DNA of 64,000 nt, taken from NCBI GenBank assembly GCA_005473895.2, contig SRJI02000001.1, forward strand, positions 62,001 through 126,000, read 5' to 3'. Shown here in pieces: positions 16,399-25,086 of the stretch. The notes beneath the pieces were generated by a model that worked only from the letters and a program-made list of their open reading frames with translations, was not told where the DNA came from and made no database searches. A program made the translations under genes and the position numbers. The DNA is from Carideicomes alvinocaridis. Its GTDB lineage: Bacteria > Pseudomonadota > Alphaproteobacteria > Rhodobacterales > Rhodobacteraceae. Numbering within the stretch: the stretch's first letter is position 1; each line of letters starts with the position of its first letter.

Positions 16399-17574
16399 GC
16401 GGTCATGCAGCAGGTGGGGTCCCAACTCGTCGATGCGCCGCACGCCCAGCAGCGCGAGATCGCGATCGATCTCGGCGGTGAGGATGGAGATGGCATGCGC
16501 CACCCCGGCCTCGCCCCCCAGTGCCGCGGCATAGAGGAAAGGCCGCCCGACAAAGACGAAATCCGCCCCCAGCGCCAGCGCCTTCAGCACGTCGGTGCCG
16601 CGCCGGATCCCGCTGTCCAGCATCACGGGAAAATCCTCGCCCACCAGCTCCCGCGCCTTCGGCAGCATCCGCAGGGGTGCCACCACCCCGTCGAGCTGCC
16701 GGCCGCCGTGGTTCGACAGGATCACGCCGTCCGCGCCGCTTTCCTTCGCCCGCAGTGCGTCCTCGGGCGCGACGATGCCCTTGACCACCAGCCGCCCCGT
16801 CCAGCGCTTGCGGATCAGCTCGAGGTGCCGCCAGGCCAACTGGTCGCGCTTGCCGATGGCGCGCTTGAGGTTGCGCGACAGGATCGGCGGGCCGCGGAAG
16901 GCGTCCATGTTCTCGAAATGCGGCATGCCGTGGCGGCGCATCGTCCGCATCGCGGTCCCGGTCAGCCAGCGGGGATGGGTCACCCCCTGCCATGCGAGCG
17001 ACAGGCTGGGCTTCAGCGGAATGTCGAAGCCGTTGCGCACGTTGTTCTCGCGGTTGGCGGCGACGGGCACGTCCACGGTCAGCACGAAGGTGTCGTAGCC
17101 CGCCGCCGCCACGCGGTCGACGAGCGTCTCGATACGCTCCTCCTCGCCCGGCAGGTAGGCCTGGTACCAGCGCGCCTGTCCCTCCTCGGCCACGCGTTCC
17201 AGCGGGATCAGCGACGAGGCGCTGAGCACGAAGGGAATGTCGGCCGCCGCCGCCGCGCGGCCCAGCGCCACGTCGCCGTCATGGGCAATGGCCGCCGACA
17301 GCCCCATGGGCGGTATCCCGAAGGGCAGCGCGTGGCGCCGGCCCATGAGCTGCACCGACAGGTCCCGCCCGCTCACATCGGTCAGCGCGCGGGGGATGAA
17401 GTCGATCTCCTCGAAGGCGCGGGTCGTCGCGGCGCCGCCCTGCCCCCGTTCCGCGTAGCCCGAGACGTAGCCGAAGAGCGGCCGTGGCAGGTGGCGGCGG
17501 GCGGCGCCCTCGAAATCGTCGAGCGTCAGGAGCCGGCGGATGCGCCGGGACGGGCGTGCGGTGCTGGTCGGCAT
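16384..17574 (-). CDS. FMN-dependent alpha-hydroxy-acid dehydrogenase (LldD family)
   Basis: 396-aa TIM-barrel flavoenzyme oxidising an L-2-hydroxy acid (lactate, mandelate, glycolate or similar) to a 2-oxo acid. The catalytic-histidine motif SNHGGRQLD is intact, as are VLTVDVPVAANRENNVRNG and the phosphate-binding DSGIRRGTDVLKALALGAD. GGGGAG precedes the ATG at 17574. Probably last gene of a minus-strand operon: dehydrogenase (18466), amidohydrolase (17589), this gene, with gaps of under 20 bp. Members of this length may be membrane-associated and donate electrons to quinone. The exact hydroxy acid is not deducible. Confidence 0.92.
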   Translation of the reverse strand: MPTSTARPSRRIRRLLTLDDFEGAARRHLPRPLFGYVSGYAERGQGGAATTRAFEEIDFIPRALTDVSGRDLSVQLMGRRHALPFGIPPMGLSAAIAHDGDVALGRAAAAADIPFVLSASSLIPLERVAEEGQARWYQAYLPGEEERIETLVDRVAAAGYDTFVLTVDVPVAANRENNVRNGFDIPLKPSLSLAWQGVTHPRWLTGTAMRTMRRHGMPHFENMDAFRGPPILSRNLKRAIGKRDQLAWRHLELIRKRWTGRLVVKGIVAPEDALRAKESGADGVILSNHGGRQLDGVVAPLRMLPKARELVGEDFPVMLDSGIRRGTDVLKALALGADFVFVGRPFLYAAALGGEAGVAHAISILTAEIDRDLALLGVRRIDELGPHLLHDRGRPG

Positions 17575-17588
17575 GGTCTTCTCCCCGG

Positions 17589-18479
17589 TCAGGACGGCCT
17601 ATCGAACAGCCGTTCGGGATTGGTCGTCAGGATGGCGTTGCGCTGCGCCTCGTCCGGCGCGTAATCCGCCAGCCCGTCCAGCAGCGCCCCCACATCCGGC
17701 CGCGCGGCGGGATCGTAAAGCCCCACATGCGGCCAGTCACTGCCCCATAGCATCCGGTCCGGCGCGGCCTCCACCAGCCGGCGGCCGAAAACGAAGGTAT
17801 CCGCCCACGGGGGCCCCTCGCCGGAGATGCGGAACGCGCCCGAGAGCTTGACGTAGCAACGGGCGTTCCGGGCCAGGTATTCCACCGCGCGGAACCCCTC
17901 GCCCCCCGGCCCCTCGGCAGGCGGGCACCATCCCATGTGGTCGATCACGAAGGGCACCTCCAGGTCCGTCAGCCGGGGGATCAGCGCCGGATAGCCCTCG
18001 CCCCTCATGCCCAGCTGGATATGCCAGCCAAGCTCCGCGCAGATGGCGGCCATCCGTTCCAGCCCACCGATATCGACGCCACCGCCCACGATGTCCAGCA
18101 GCCGGACGCCGCGGACGCCCGCCTCGTTCAGCTCGGCCAGCGCGCTGTCGGTGAAGGAGGGATCGGCCACCGCGATGCCCCGCAACCGGCCGGGATAAGC
18201 GCGGAGCGCATCCACCAGCACCCGGTTGTCGGTGCCGTGAACGCTGACCTGGATGAGGACGCCGTAGGTGAGCCCCACCGTGTCGAGCATGGCCACGAAA
18301 TCTTCCACCGGCGCGACCTGCGGGTTGAAGTGGCGCGACTCGACCCAAGGATAGGTCTCGTCCGGGCCGATGACATGGGCATGGGTCTCCCAGGCGCCGG
18401 CGGGGACCTCGATCCGCTTCGGCGCCGTGGCCGGGATCGGGGGCAGCCCGTCGCGGATCGTTCCGTCATACATCTTCAT
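17589..18479 (-). CDS. Amidohydrolase-family TIM-barrel hydrolase (2-pyrone-4,6-dicarboxylate hydrolase-like)
   Basis: 296-aa member of the amidohydrolase 2 family, which includes PDC lactonase and sugar-lactone hydrolases. The metal-site motif WETHAHVIG and the distal GSDWPHVG are present, with YPWVESRHFNP and VIDHMGW between. The start at 18479 is preferred to 18485 because GAGGGAGG lies 6 bp before it but abuts the other ATG. It overlaps the upstream dehydrogenase gene by 14 bp. A lactone or ring-cleavage product hydrolase role fits, but its neighbours (hydroxy-acid dehydrogenase, beta-hydroxyacid dehydrogenase-like) do not fix the substrate. Confidence 0.88.
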   Translation of the reverse strand: MKMYDGTIRDGLPPIPATAPKRIEVPAGAWETHAHVIGPDETYPWVESRHFNPQVAPVEDFVAMLDTVGLTYGVLIQVSVHGTDNRVLVDALRAYPGRLRGIAVADPSFTDSALAELNEAGVRGVRLLDIVGGGVDIGGLERMAAICAELGWHIQLGMRGEGYPALIPRLTDLEVPFVIDHMGWCPPAEGPGGEGFRAVEYLARNARCYVKLSGAFRISGEGPPWADTFVFGRRLVEAAPDRMLWGSDWPHVGLYDPAARPDVGALLDGLADYAPDEAQRNAILTTNPERLFDRPS

Positions 18480-19425
18480 CGGCATCCTCCCTCGGCCTGT
18501 CCCCGGCCGGCCCCCGGCCCTGTCTTTCCTGTTCCAGCAGCCAACCCAGGGCGCGGCGGCCATGGTCGCGTATCTCGTCAGGTGGCTTGCCGCGCTCGGC
18601 CAGCAGGTCCACCGTGCGGGCGTAGCGCGTGATCGCGGCGGCGGTGGTCAGGCTGGGCAGCCCGGCCTCCCTGAGCTGCGTCTCGGAGGCCACCATCTCC
18701 ACGTGCCGACGCTCGGCGTGGCGCAGGTGGGTGCGCAGGTACATGTCCAGATGTTCCCGCATCGGGGTCTTGTCGAAATTCTCGAACTGCAGTTGCAGCT
18801 CGTCCCAGAAACCGAAGGCCTCGGCCGCCAGCGCGCTTTCGAGCAGCAGCGCCTCCATGCCCTTGGCAAAGACGCTGCGCGCGAGCTTGAGCCGCGAGGC
18901 ATCGCCGACCCGGCTTTCCGCCATGGCCCGCATGTTCAGGCCGAGCCCGCCCGCCATCTCCGCCAGCGCGGCCGCATGGGCGCCGGAGCACACCATGGGC
19001 GTCTGAGCATGCCCGATGGAGACGGCGCCCATGATCGCCACGTCCACGAAGCGCACGGGGTCGTCCGCGAGCCTCGTTTCGGCCGCCGTCACCTGCGCGG
19101 GCGTCGAGGCGGTCAGGTCGGCCACGATCGCGTCGCGCCGAAGGTGGCCGGAGATCTGGCCACAGATCCCGTCGAGCGCCTTGGCCGTGGCGCAGACGAG
19201 AACGAGGTCCGCCTCGGCCACCGCGCGGGCGAGGTCTGTCTCCAGCTCCCGGCCGAGCGCTGCGGCAGCTTCCCGCGAGGCTTCGGACGGGCGGGAGCAG
19301 AGGATCGTGGACATATCCGTCCGGGCGAGCAGGGACCGGCCGAGCGCCGTGCCGACCTCGCCCATGCCGATGATCGTCACGACCTTGCAAGAGGCCGCCG
19401 GGGCGTCGAGGGGCGTATCAGGCAA
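18466..19425 (-). CDS. NAD(P)-dependent dehydrogenase, 6-phosphogluconate/beta-hydroxyacid dehydrogenase-like
   Basis: About 320 aa with an N-terminal Rossmann fold (VVTIIGMGEVGTALGRSLL) and an all-helical C-terminal domain of the DUF1932 type (RLKLARSVFAKGMEALLLES, FGFWDELQ). These proteins oxidise hydroxy acids or act on branched 3-hydroxy acids. The start is uncertain. TTG at 19425 has a GGAGG 5-6 bp upstream and is preferred; a GTG at 19455 in the same frame has no clear site. First of the minus-strand trio with the amidohydrolase and alpha-hydroxy-acid dehydrogenase, divergent from the IclR gene, so the operator at 19563-19579 could also control it. Confidence 0.82.
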   Translation of the reverse strand: MPDTPLDAPAASCKVVTIIGMGEVGTALGRSLLARTDMSTILCSRPSEASREAAAALGRELETDLARAVAEADLVLVCATAKALDGICGQISGHLRRDAIVADLTASTPAQVTAAETRLADDPVRFVDVAIMGAVSIGHAQTPMVCSGAHAAALAEMAGGLGLNMRAMAESRVGDASRLKLARSVFAKGMEALLLESALAAEAFGFWDELQLQFENFDKTPMREHLDMYLRTHLRHAERRHVEMVASETQLREAGLPSLTTAAAITRYARTVDLLAERGKPPDEIRDHGRRALGWLLEQERQGRGPAGDRPREDADEDV

Positions 19426-19540
19426 GACAGCCTCCGATGGTTTTATCAATCCCACTCACCCGCCGCGATTGCGCAACTGCGCGCCGCGCGCTACTCATCC
19501 CCGTGACGCTAAGAAAAGGCTTGCGACCGGGCCAAGACGC

Positions 19541-19569
19541 TTGATCCCACATGAGATAGTAAATATTAC
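19541..19569 (+). promoter_or_regulatory. Predicted promoter of the IclR gene giving a leaderless transcript
   Basis: TTGATC (19541-19546), a 17-bp spacer and TATTAC (19564-19569). The ATG at 19577 lies 8 bp after the -10 box, where transcription should begin, and there is no Shine-Dalgarno sequence. This would give a leaderless mRNA. Confidence 0.45.
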
Positions 19570-19579
19570 ATATGTGATG
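19563..19579. promoter_or_regulatory. Palindromic operator, site 2 of the predicted IclR regulon
   Basis: ATTAC-ATAT-GTGAT core (19565-19578), one mismatch from perfect symmetry. Matches sites at 15864-15881 and 25129-25144. It covers the -10 box and the start codon of the IclR gene, so the position suggests autorepression. Confidence 0.55.
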
Positions 19580-20428
19580 ACACAAGTCCCTGCCCCTTCC
19601 CGCCCGCGCGTGGCCACCGACGGTTCGGTCAAGTCCTCGATGCGAACCCTCGAGATCCTCGAATATTGCGATTCCGTGCAGCGCGCGGTGACCGTCTCGG
19701 AGCTGGTGGCGCAGCTGGGCTACCCGCAATCCAGCACCTCCGTCCTGATCAAGAGCATGGTGACCGCGGGCTACCTGACCTACGATTCGAAGAACAGGGG
19801 CGTGCTGCCCACCTCCCGCGTCAGCCTCCTGGGCCGCTGGGTGCAGCCGGCGCTCGCCCGCCCGGAGCTCAAGCAGCTCATGCAGAGCCTGGGCGAGATC
19901 ATCGGCCAGACCATCGTGCTGGGCGTGCCGCATGGCATATTCATCCGCTACATCGATACCGAGCCGGGGCGGCTGGCCATGCGGCTGGAACTGCCCGTGG
20001 GCACCCGCCTGCCCATCGTCGCCTCCGGCATGGGGACGATGCTGCTGGCCGCGATGGAGGACGACGAGATCGCGGCGATCCACGCGCGGGTCGAGCAACT
20101 CTACCGAGACGGCGGGGTGGAGGCGATCCGTGCCTCCGAGATCGCCGATATCTGGAACGTGGAACCCGGCATCCCCACCCTGCCCGACCTGATGCGCCAG
20201 ATCGCCAAGGTCCGCCGCCAGGGCTACTCCATGTCGCAGAACGCCGTGGCAATCGGCGCGGGGATCATCTGCGTCCTGCTGCCGACCCACGACAACGAAC
20301 AGCCGCTGGGCCTGGGGGTCGCCGGGCTCTCGACCATGATCGAGCGCGACCGCGACCTGATCCTCGAAACGATCCAGGCCGAGACCGCCAAGCTGGGCGT
20401 CTCGCTCGCCCTGCCGGTGCGCCGGTGA
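19577..20428 (+). CDS. IclR family transcriptional regulator
   Basis: 283-aa regulator with an N-terminal winged helix (about residues 17-80: SSMRTLEILEYC, VSELVAQLGYPQSSTSVLIKSM) and a C-terminal IclR effector domain (LPVGTRLPIVASGMGTMLLAAM, then VAIGAGIICVLLP). The ATG at 19577 is the only start giving the typical short lead-in before the HTH. No ribosome binding site precedes it, and a promoter-like sequence ends 8 bp upstream, consistent with a leaderless message. Central in a block whose three intergenic palindromes share one consensus, it is the obvious regulator of the CoA-thioester genes and the Liv importer. Effector unknown; activator or repressor not resolved. Confidence 0.92.
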   Translation: MTQVPAPSRPRVATDGSVKSSMRTLEILEYCDSVQRAVTVSELVAQLGYPQSSTSVLIKSMVTAGYLTYDSKNRGVLPTSRVSLLGRWVQPALARPELKQLMQSLGEIIGQTIVLGVPHGIFIRYIDTEPGRLAMRLELPVGTRLPIVASGMGTMLLAAMEDDEIAAIHARVEQLYRDGGVEAIRASEIADIWNVEPGIPTLPDLMRQIAKVRRQGYSMSQNAVAIGAGIICVLLPTHDNEQPLGLGVAGLSTMIERDRDLILETIQAETAKLGVSLALPVRR

Positions 20429-20450
20429 CAGGGCGTCCCGCGGGGTCGGT

Positions 20451-21158
20451 TCAGGCCGCGCCAAGATAGGCATCCTTGATCGTGTCGCTTTCCATCAGCT
20501 CCCGCGCGCTGCCCGAAAGCGCGATCTCGCCGTTCTGCAGCACGTAGGCGCGATCCGAGATTTCCAGCGCCAGCCGGGCATTCTGTTCCACCAGCAGGAT
20601 CGTGACGTCTTCGGCGGCGATCTCGCGCACGGCACGGAAGACGTCCTCGACCATGAGCGGCGCGAGGCCCATCGAGGGCTCGTCGAGCAGCAGCAGGCGC
20701 GGCTGGGCCATCAGCGCGCGGGCGATGGCCAGCATCTGCTGTTCGCCGCCGCTCATCACGCCGGCCTTCTGATTGCGCCGCTCGGCCAGTCGGGGAAAGC
20801 GCTCGAAATGCCGCTCCACGTCACGCTGGACCCCGGCGGAATCCTTGCGCAGATGGGCCCCCATCAACAGGTTCTCGTGCACCGTCATCTGTTGGAAGAT
20901 GCCGCGGCCCTCCGGAACCTGGACGATGCCCAGGCCGGCGATCCTGGAGGCGCGCATCCCGGTGATGGCACGCCCCTCGAAGCTCAGTTCGCCGGATTTC
21001 GGCTTGAGCAGGCCCGAGATCGTGTTGATCAACGTGCTCTTGCCCGCGCCGTTGGCCCCCAGCAGGCAGGTCACCTCCGACGCCTTCACCTCCAGCGACA
21101 CGGCTTTCAGCGCCACGATCTGGTCATAGGCGGTGGTCACGTTCCTCAGTTCAAGCAT
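20451..21158 (-). CDS. livF: Branched-chain amino acid-type ABC transporter ATP-binding protein LivF
   Basis: 235-aa ABC ATPase of the hydrophobic/branched-chain amino-acid uptake class. Walker A GANGAGKST, signature MSGGEQQ and Walker B LLLLDEPSMGLAP are all intact. It energises import with LivG, LivH, LivM and the receptor at 23770-24948. It is last in the five-gene operon and overlaps livG by 8 bp. In catabolic clusters such importers often carry aromatic or short-chain acids rather than amino acids; here it is predicted to share an IclR operator with the acyl-CoA genes. Confidence 0.95.
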   Translation of the reverse strand: MLELRNVTTAYDQIVALKAVSLEVKASEVTCLLGANGAGKSTLINTISGLLKPKSGELSFEGRAITGMRASRIAGLGIVQVPEGRGIFQQMTVHENLLMGAHLRKDSAGVQRDVERHFERFPRLAERRNQKAGVMSGGEQQMLAIARALMAQPRLLLLDEPSMGLAPLMVEDVFRAVREIAAEDVTILLVEQNARLALEISDRAYVLQNGEIALSGSARELMESDTIKDAYLGAA

Positions 21159-21924
21159 CCGCGTGCCCTCCGCCCAGATAGGCCTCGATGACCTTCCTGT
21201 CGTTGCGGACCGCGGCCGGATCGCCCTCGGCCAGCTTCTCGCCCGAATTCATCACGATCACCCGGTCGCAGAGCTTCATGATCATGCTCATGTTGTGCTC
21301 GATGATCAGGATGGTCAGCCCGGTCTCGGTGACCAGCTTGCGCAGCAGCGTGGACAGGTCCTGCGCCTCGCGGCCATTCATGCCCGCCGCCGGCTCGTCC
21401 AGCATCAGCAGCGCGGGCCGGGCGGCGAGCGCGCGCGCCAGTTCCAGCCGCCGCTGTTCACCGTAGGACAGGGTCCCGGCCGGATCGCTGCTTCGCGCCG
21501 ACAAATCCACCGTCTCCAGCAGGCTGTCCACGTGGTCCGACAGGTCCCGCTCGGCGTCACGGAACCCGCGGCGGCCGATGATGGCGTCAAGGAGCGAATA
21601 GCGCCCGCCCAGGTGCCCGCCGACCATCACGTTCTGCCGGACGGTCATGCCCTCGAACAGGCGGATGGTCTGGTAGGTGCGCGAGATGCCGAGCGCGGCG
21701 ATCTTTTCGGGCGAGCGCCGCGTGAGGGGCTTGCCACGGAAACTGACCGTGCCGCTGTCGGGGCGGATCAACCCGGTGATCAGGTTGAAGAGCGTGGTCT
21801 TGCCCGCGCCGTTGGGTCCGATCAGGCCGAAGAGCCCGCCCTCCTCCACGCCGGTGGTGATGTCGTTGACCGCCCGGACCCCGCCGAAGCTGCGGCCGAC
21901 GCCCTCGAGCTCAAGCAGTGCCAT
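21151..21924 (-). CDS. livG: Branched-chain amino acid-type ABC transporter ATP-binding protein LivG
   Basis: 257-aa ABC ATPase with Walker A GPNGAGKTT, signature LSYGEQR, Walker B LLMLDEPAAGM and the extended C-terminus typical of LivG (MSMIMKLCDRVIVMNSGEKLAEG). Pairs with LivF as the cytoplasmic ATPase dimer. Overlaps livM by 14 bp and livF by 8 bp, so the operon is tightly coupled. Confidence 0.95.
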   Translation of the reverse strand: MALLELEGVGRSFGGVRAVNDITTGVEEGGLFGLIGPNGAGKTTLFNLITGLIRPDSGTVSFRGKPLTRRSPEKIAALGISRTYQTIRLFEGMTVRQNVMVGGHLGGRYSLLDAIIGRRGFRDAERDLSDHVDSLLETVDLSARSSDPAGTLSYGEQRRLELARALAARPALLMLDEPAAGMNGREAQDLSTLLRKLVTETGLTILIIEHNMSMIMKLCDRVIVMNSGEKLAEGDPAAVRNDRKVIEAYLGGGHADA

Positions 21925-22807
21925 GGCGTTCGTCCTTTCCCCCCGCGATGGGCGAGGCCTTGCGCCGGGTACCCGGGATCATCAGCTTGAACAGCCCCAC
22001 CAGCCCGCCGGGGAAGAAGATCACCACCAGCAGCACCGAGACGCCGTAAATGATCGGCCGCCAATCCTGGAGAAAGCGGAAGACCTCGGGCAGAAGGGTC
22101 AGCGCGATGGCTCCCAGGACCGGCCCCCAATGGGTGCCCAGCCCGCCGAAGACGGCAAAGATCAGCACCAGCACCGCCTGGCTGAAATTGTACTCTCCCG
22201 GCGAGATGTAGAAGGAATAATGCGCCGCGAAGCTGCCCGCGAGCGCCGCCATCACCGCACTCGCCGCGAAGGCCAGCGTCTTGTAGCGCGCGGTGGGGAT
22301 GCCCATCGTCTTGGCCGCCGTCTCGTCCAGCCCGATCGCCCGGAGCGCGCGGCCGTAGCGCGAGCGGTCCAGCCGGTGGAACAGGAAGATCAGGATCGCG
22401 AGGTAGAGAAAGACATGCCAGGTCCGCGTGGTCTGCGGGATGCCGTTCAGCCCCATCGCGCCGCCGAGGTAATCCCAGTTGAGGGCGAGAAAGCGGATGA
22501 GCTCGCTGAAGCCCACGGTGGTGATGGCCAGGTAGACGCCCTTGAGCCGCAGGATCGGCTTGCCGATGGCCAGCGCGATGAGCCCGGCCAGCGCGGCCGC
22601 GCCCAGCAGACCGACGGCAAAGGGCATGCCGCCGTTGATCATCAGCAGCGCCGAGGTATAGGCGCCGATCGCCATGAACCCCATGGAGGCCAGCGACAGC
22701 TGCCCGGCCATCAGCATGATGTAGACGCTGAGGGCGAGGATCGCGTTCAGCGCCGCGAGGTAGGCAAGGTAGTTGTAGGAGGCCAGGAATTGCAGCAGAT
22801 CGCCCAT
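21911..22807 (-). CDS. livM: Branched-chain amino acid-type ABC transporter permease LivM
   Basis: 298-aa membrane permease with about eight to ten hydrophobic segments. The family features GQLSLASMGFMAIGAYTSALL and YKTLAFAASAVMAALAGSFAAHY are present, followed by a glycine-rich C-terminal cytoplasmic coupling segment (AVFGGLGTHWGPVLGA). Start and LivH stop overlap as TAATG at 22807. Forms the translocation pore with LivH. Confidence 0.94.
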   Translation of the reverse strand: MGDLLQFLASYNYLAYLAALNAILALSVYIMLMAGQLSLASMGFMAIGAYTSALLMINGGMPFAVGLLGAAALAGLIALAIGKPILRLKGVYLAITTVGFSELIRFLALNWDYLGGAMGLNGIPQTTRTWHVFLYLAILIFLFHRLDRSRYGRALRAIGLDETAAKTMGIPTARYKTLAFAASAVMAALAGSFAAHYSFYISPGEYNFSQAVLVLIFAVFGGLGTHWGPVLGAIALTLLPEVFRFLQDWRPIIYGVSVLLVVIFFPGGLVGLFKLMIPGTRRKASPIAGGKDERHGTA

Positions 22808-23691
22808 TACGCCCGCACCTCCCGCGACGAGCCCAAGAGGCCCGACGGCTTGATCAGCAGCATCGCCATCAGCACGACGAAGGCGGCGGCGTCACGGTAA
22901 TCGGATGACAGGTAGACCACCGTGGCCGTCTCGGCGAAGGCGATCAGCAGCCCGCCCAGCACCGCGCCGGGGATCGAGCCCATGCCGCCCAGGATGATCA
23001 CGGCAAAACCCTTCAGGTCGATCCAGTGGCCCATGTAGGGAGAGGCGGAATTGTAGGCGACGCCAAGGAACACCCCCGCCACCCCGGCCAGCGCCGAGGC
23101 CACGACGAACATCCACGCGATCGTCCGCTCCACGTCCACGCCCATCAGCCGGGCGACATCGGGGTTTTCCTGCAAGGCCCGGATCGAGCGGCCGACCTTG
23201 GTGCGCTCCACCATGTACCAGAGCGCGAACATCAACACGACCGACACGCACATCAGCGCCACCTGCAGCATCGGCAAGCGCACGTCGCCCAGCTCCAGCG
23301 TGCCGGAAAACGGCACCGCGTCGCTCGGGAAGCGCACCACGCGCGTGCCGAAGAAGCGCTCCGCGAGGTTCACGAGAATGAACGACACGGCGAGGCTCGA
23401 GACCAGCGGCGGAAGGTGTCCGGCCGCCCGGTCGCGCAGCGGCTTGAAGGCCGCACGGTCCAGCAGGATGCCGATCACGCCGCAGGCCACGACCGAGATG
23501 GCAAGCGCGGGGAAGAACCCCATGCCCATCTCGGCCATCAGGAACCACGACATGAGCGCGCCCCACATGAAGATGGCACCATGGGCGAGGTTCAGGATGT
23601 CGAGCACCCCGAAGATGAGCGTCAGGCCCGAGGCGAAGAGTGCGTAATAGGCGCCCTGCGACAAGGCGTTGATGATCTGCTGCGCGATCAT
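22807..23691 (-). CDS. livH: Branched-chain amino acid-type ABC transporter permease LivH
   Basis: 294-aa permease opening MIAQQIINALSQGAYYALFA, followed by GLTLIFGVLDILNLAHGA, the hallmark of LivH. The C-terminal half holds the EAA-like loop region (VERTIAWMFVVASALAGVAG) and ILGGMGSIPGAVLGG. It is separated from the receptor gene by 78 bp that contain a GC-rich hairpin. Confidence 0.94.
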   Translation of the reverse strand: MIAQQIINALSQGAYYALFASGLTLIFGVLDILNLAHGAIFMWGALMSWFLMAEMGMGFFPALAISVVACGVIGILLDRAAFKPLRDRAAGHLPPLVSSLAVSFILVNLAERFFGTRVVRFPSDAVPFSGTLELGDVRLPMLQVALMCVSVVLMFALWYMVERTKVGRSIRALQENPDVARLMGVDVERTIAWMFVVASALAGVAGVFLGVAYNSASPYMGHWIDLKGFAVIILGGMGSIPGAVLGGLLIAFAETATVVYLSSDYRDAAAFVVLMAMLLIKPSGLLGSSREVRA

Positions 23692-23719
23692 GGTGCGATC
23701 CTCGTTGGATGGAAGATGC

Positions 23720-23757
23720 GGGGGCGCGCCCGGTGTTGGGTGGGGGGCGCGGCCCCC
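23720..23757 (-). terminator. GC-rich intercistronic hairpin between receptor and livH
   Basis: GGGGGCGCG (23720-23728) pairs with CGCGGCCCCC (23748-23757) with one bulge; a compact alternative is GGGGGC-GCG-GCCCCC at 23743-23757. It begins about 12 nt after the receptor stop, with no T-run on the transcribed strand. Likely protects or attenuates the message so that receptor exceeds permease. Confidence 0.5.
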
Positions 23758-23769
23758 TTTCAGCCGAGC

Positions 23770-24948
23770 TTACTCGACAAGCTCGTGCTTGCCGTTCTTG
23801 ACCTGGAGCACGGCCCCCGGCACGACCGGATCGCCGTTGTCGGTGAACTCGATCTTGCCCAGCACGCCGTCATAGGTCTCGATCGCCGCCAGCGCGTCAC
23901 GCAGCTTGGTCCGCGCATCGGCCACGCCATCGTCGGGCGTGATGCCGGCCGCGTCGACCGCCTGTTTGACGATCATGACCGCGTCATAGGTCTGCGCCGC
24001 CAGCCAATCGGGATCGGCGTCGAACATCTCGCGGTAGCGCTTCACGAATTCGAGGTTCGCCTCGTTCTCCTGGCTGGCGAACCACGGCGTGGCGGACATG
24101 GCGTTCTCCATTGCCTCGCCCGCATCCTTCAGCACGCCGCTGGAGTTGAAGGCGTTGCCGCCGAGGAAGACCGCGTCGATCCCCAGTTCGCGCGCCTGGG
24201 TCATCAGGCCCACGGATTCCTCGCCCTGCGACGAGATCACGATGGCGTCGGGGTCGAGCGACTTGATCTTGGTGAGCTGCGCGGAGAAGTCCACGTCGCC
24301 GGTTCGGATCGTCTCCACCCCGAGGATCTCCACCCCGTTCTCCGTCAACGCGCCGTCAAAGGCTTCGTATTCGCCGATGCTGAACTGGTCGTCATTGGTG
24401 TAGATTTGGGCCACCGTCTCGATGCCCAGCTTGTCCACCGCCGCCTCGACCGTCGAGGGGATGATGGTCGCGGATTCCACCGAGGTGCGGAAGATGTAGT
24501 CGCCGATGTCAGTGACCCCCGGCGTCGCCACCGAGGTCAGCATGACCGGCACGCCCGCCCGCTGCGCCAGCGGCGCCGCGGCGAAGGTCTGCGACCCGAT
24601 GAGCGGGCCGAAGATCAGCAGCTTCTGATCCCGCTGGATGAATTTCTGGTAGACGTTGATCGCGTCGTTCTTGTTGGAGCGGTCGTCCTCCAGCGCGATG
24701 TCGAGCTTGGGGCCATCCATCCCGTTCACGTCCTCCAGTGCCATTTTCAGGGCGTTCTGGATGGTGGTGGAGTAGATCGCCACCGGGCCGGTCAGCGCGT
24801 AGACCGCGCCGAGATCCGCGGTCTCGATGGTGCTGGACGCCTCCTGCGCGGCGGCCGGTCCGGAGGCTGCGGCGATCAGGCCGGCCACGGAAAGTCCGAT
24901 TACATTGCGGCCAAGCCGCGCGGGCGCACCCGCCAGTTTGGTGAACAT
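23770..24948 (-). CDS. ABC transporter substrate-binding protein (LivK-like, periplasmic type 1)
   Basis: 392-aa periplasmic receptor of the Liv-type importer. The ATG at 24948 is chosen because GGGAGGA lies about 8 bp before it and a signal peptide follows (residues about 1-36, ending in an AxA-like GPAAAQEAS). The mature part begins ADLGAVYALTGPVAIYSTTI, typical of the family, with later PDWLAAQTYDAVMIVKQAVDAAG. First gene of the operon that continues through livH, livM, livG and livF. About 130 nt of leader separate it from a predicted promoter at 25087-25116. Ligand probably a carboxylate degraded by the IclR-linked enzymes. Confidence 0.93.
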   Translation of the reverse strand: MFTKLAGAPARLGRNVIGLSVAGLIAAASGPAAAQEASSTIETADLGAVYALTGPVAIYSTTIQNALKMALEDVNGMDGPKLDIALEDDRSNKNDAINVYQKFIQRDQKLLIFGPLIGSQTFAAAPLAQRAGVPVMLTSVATPGVTDIGDYIFRTSVESATIIPSTVEAAVDKLGIETVAQIYTNDDQFSIGEYEAFDGALTENGVEILGVETIRTGDVDFSAQLTKIKSLDPDAIVISSQGEESVGLMTQARELGIDAVFLGGNAFNSSGVLKDAGEAMENAMSATPWFASQENEANLEFVKRYREMFDADPDWLAAQTYDAVMIVKQAVDAAGITPDDGVADARTKLRDALAAIETYDGVLGKIEFTDNGDPVVPGAVLQVKNGKHELVE

Positions 24949-25086
24949 AAGAAATTCCTCCCTTGTTTTTCTGCGCCCGGCGGAGCTCCTCCATTCCGCC
25001 GGGAACACGCGCGGCTTCGCGTGCCGCTCAGGGCAATCGCGGGCCAGCGTGTCGAGCGCAGGCCAGAGGTTGCCCTTATCCTCCCG

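Noticed and set aside
23743-23760. Intrinsic terminator on the plus strand (GGGGGC-GCG-GCCCCC followed by TTT)
   Set aside because: No plus-strand gene ends here and the T-run is only three bases. It is better read as a minus-strand intercistronic hairpin.
22807-23762. Plus-strand frame over livH and the receptor region (part of 23026-25107)
   Set aside because: Antisense shadow, rich in H/R/G; the minus-strand Liv genes are unambiguous.
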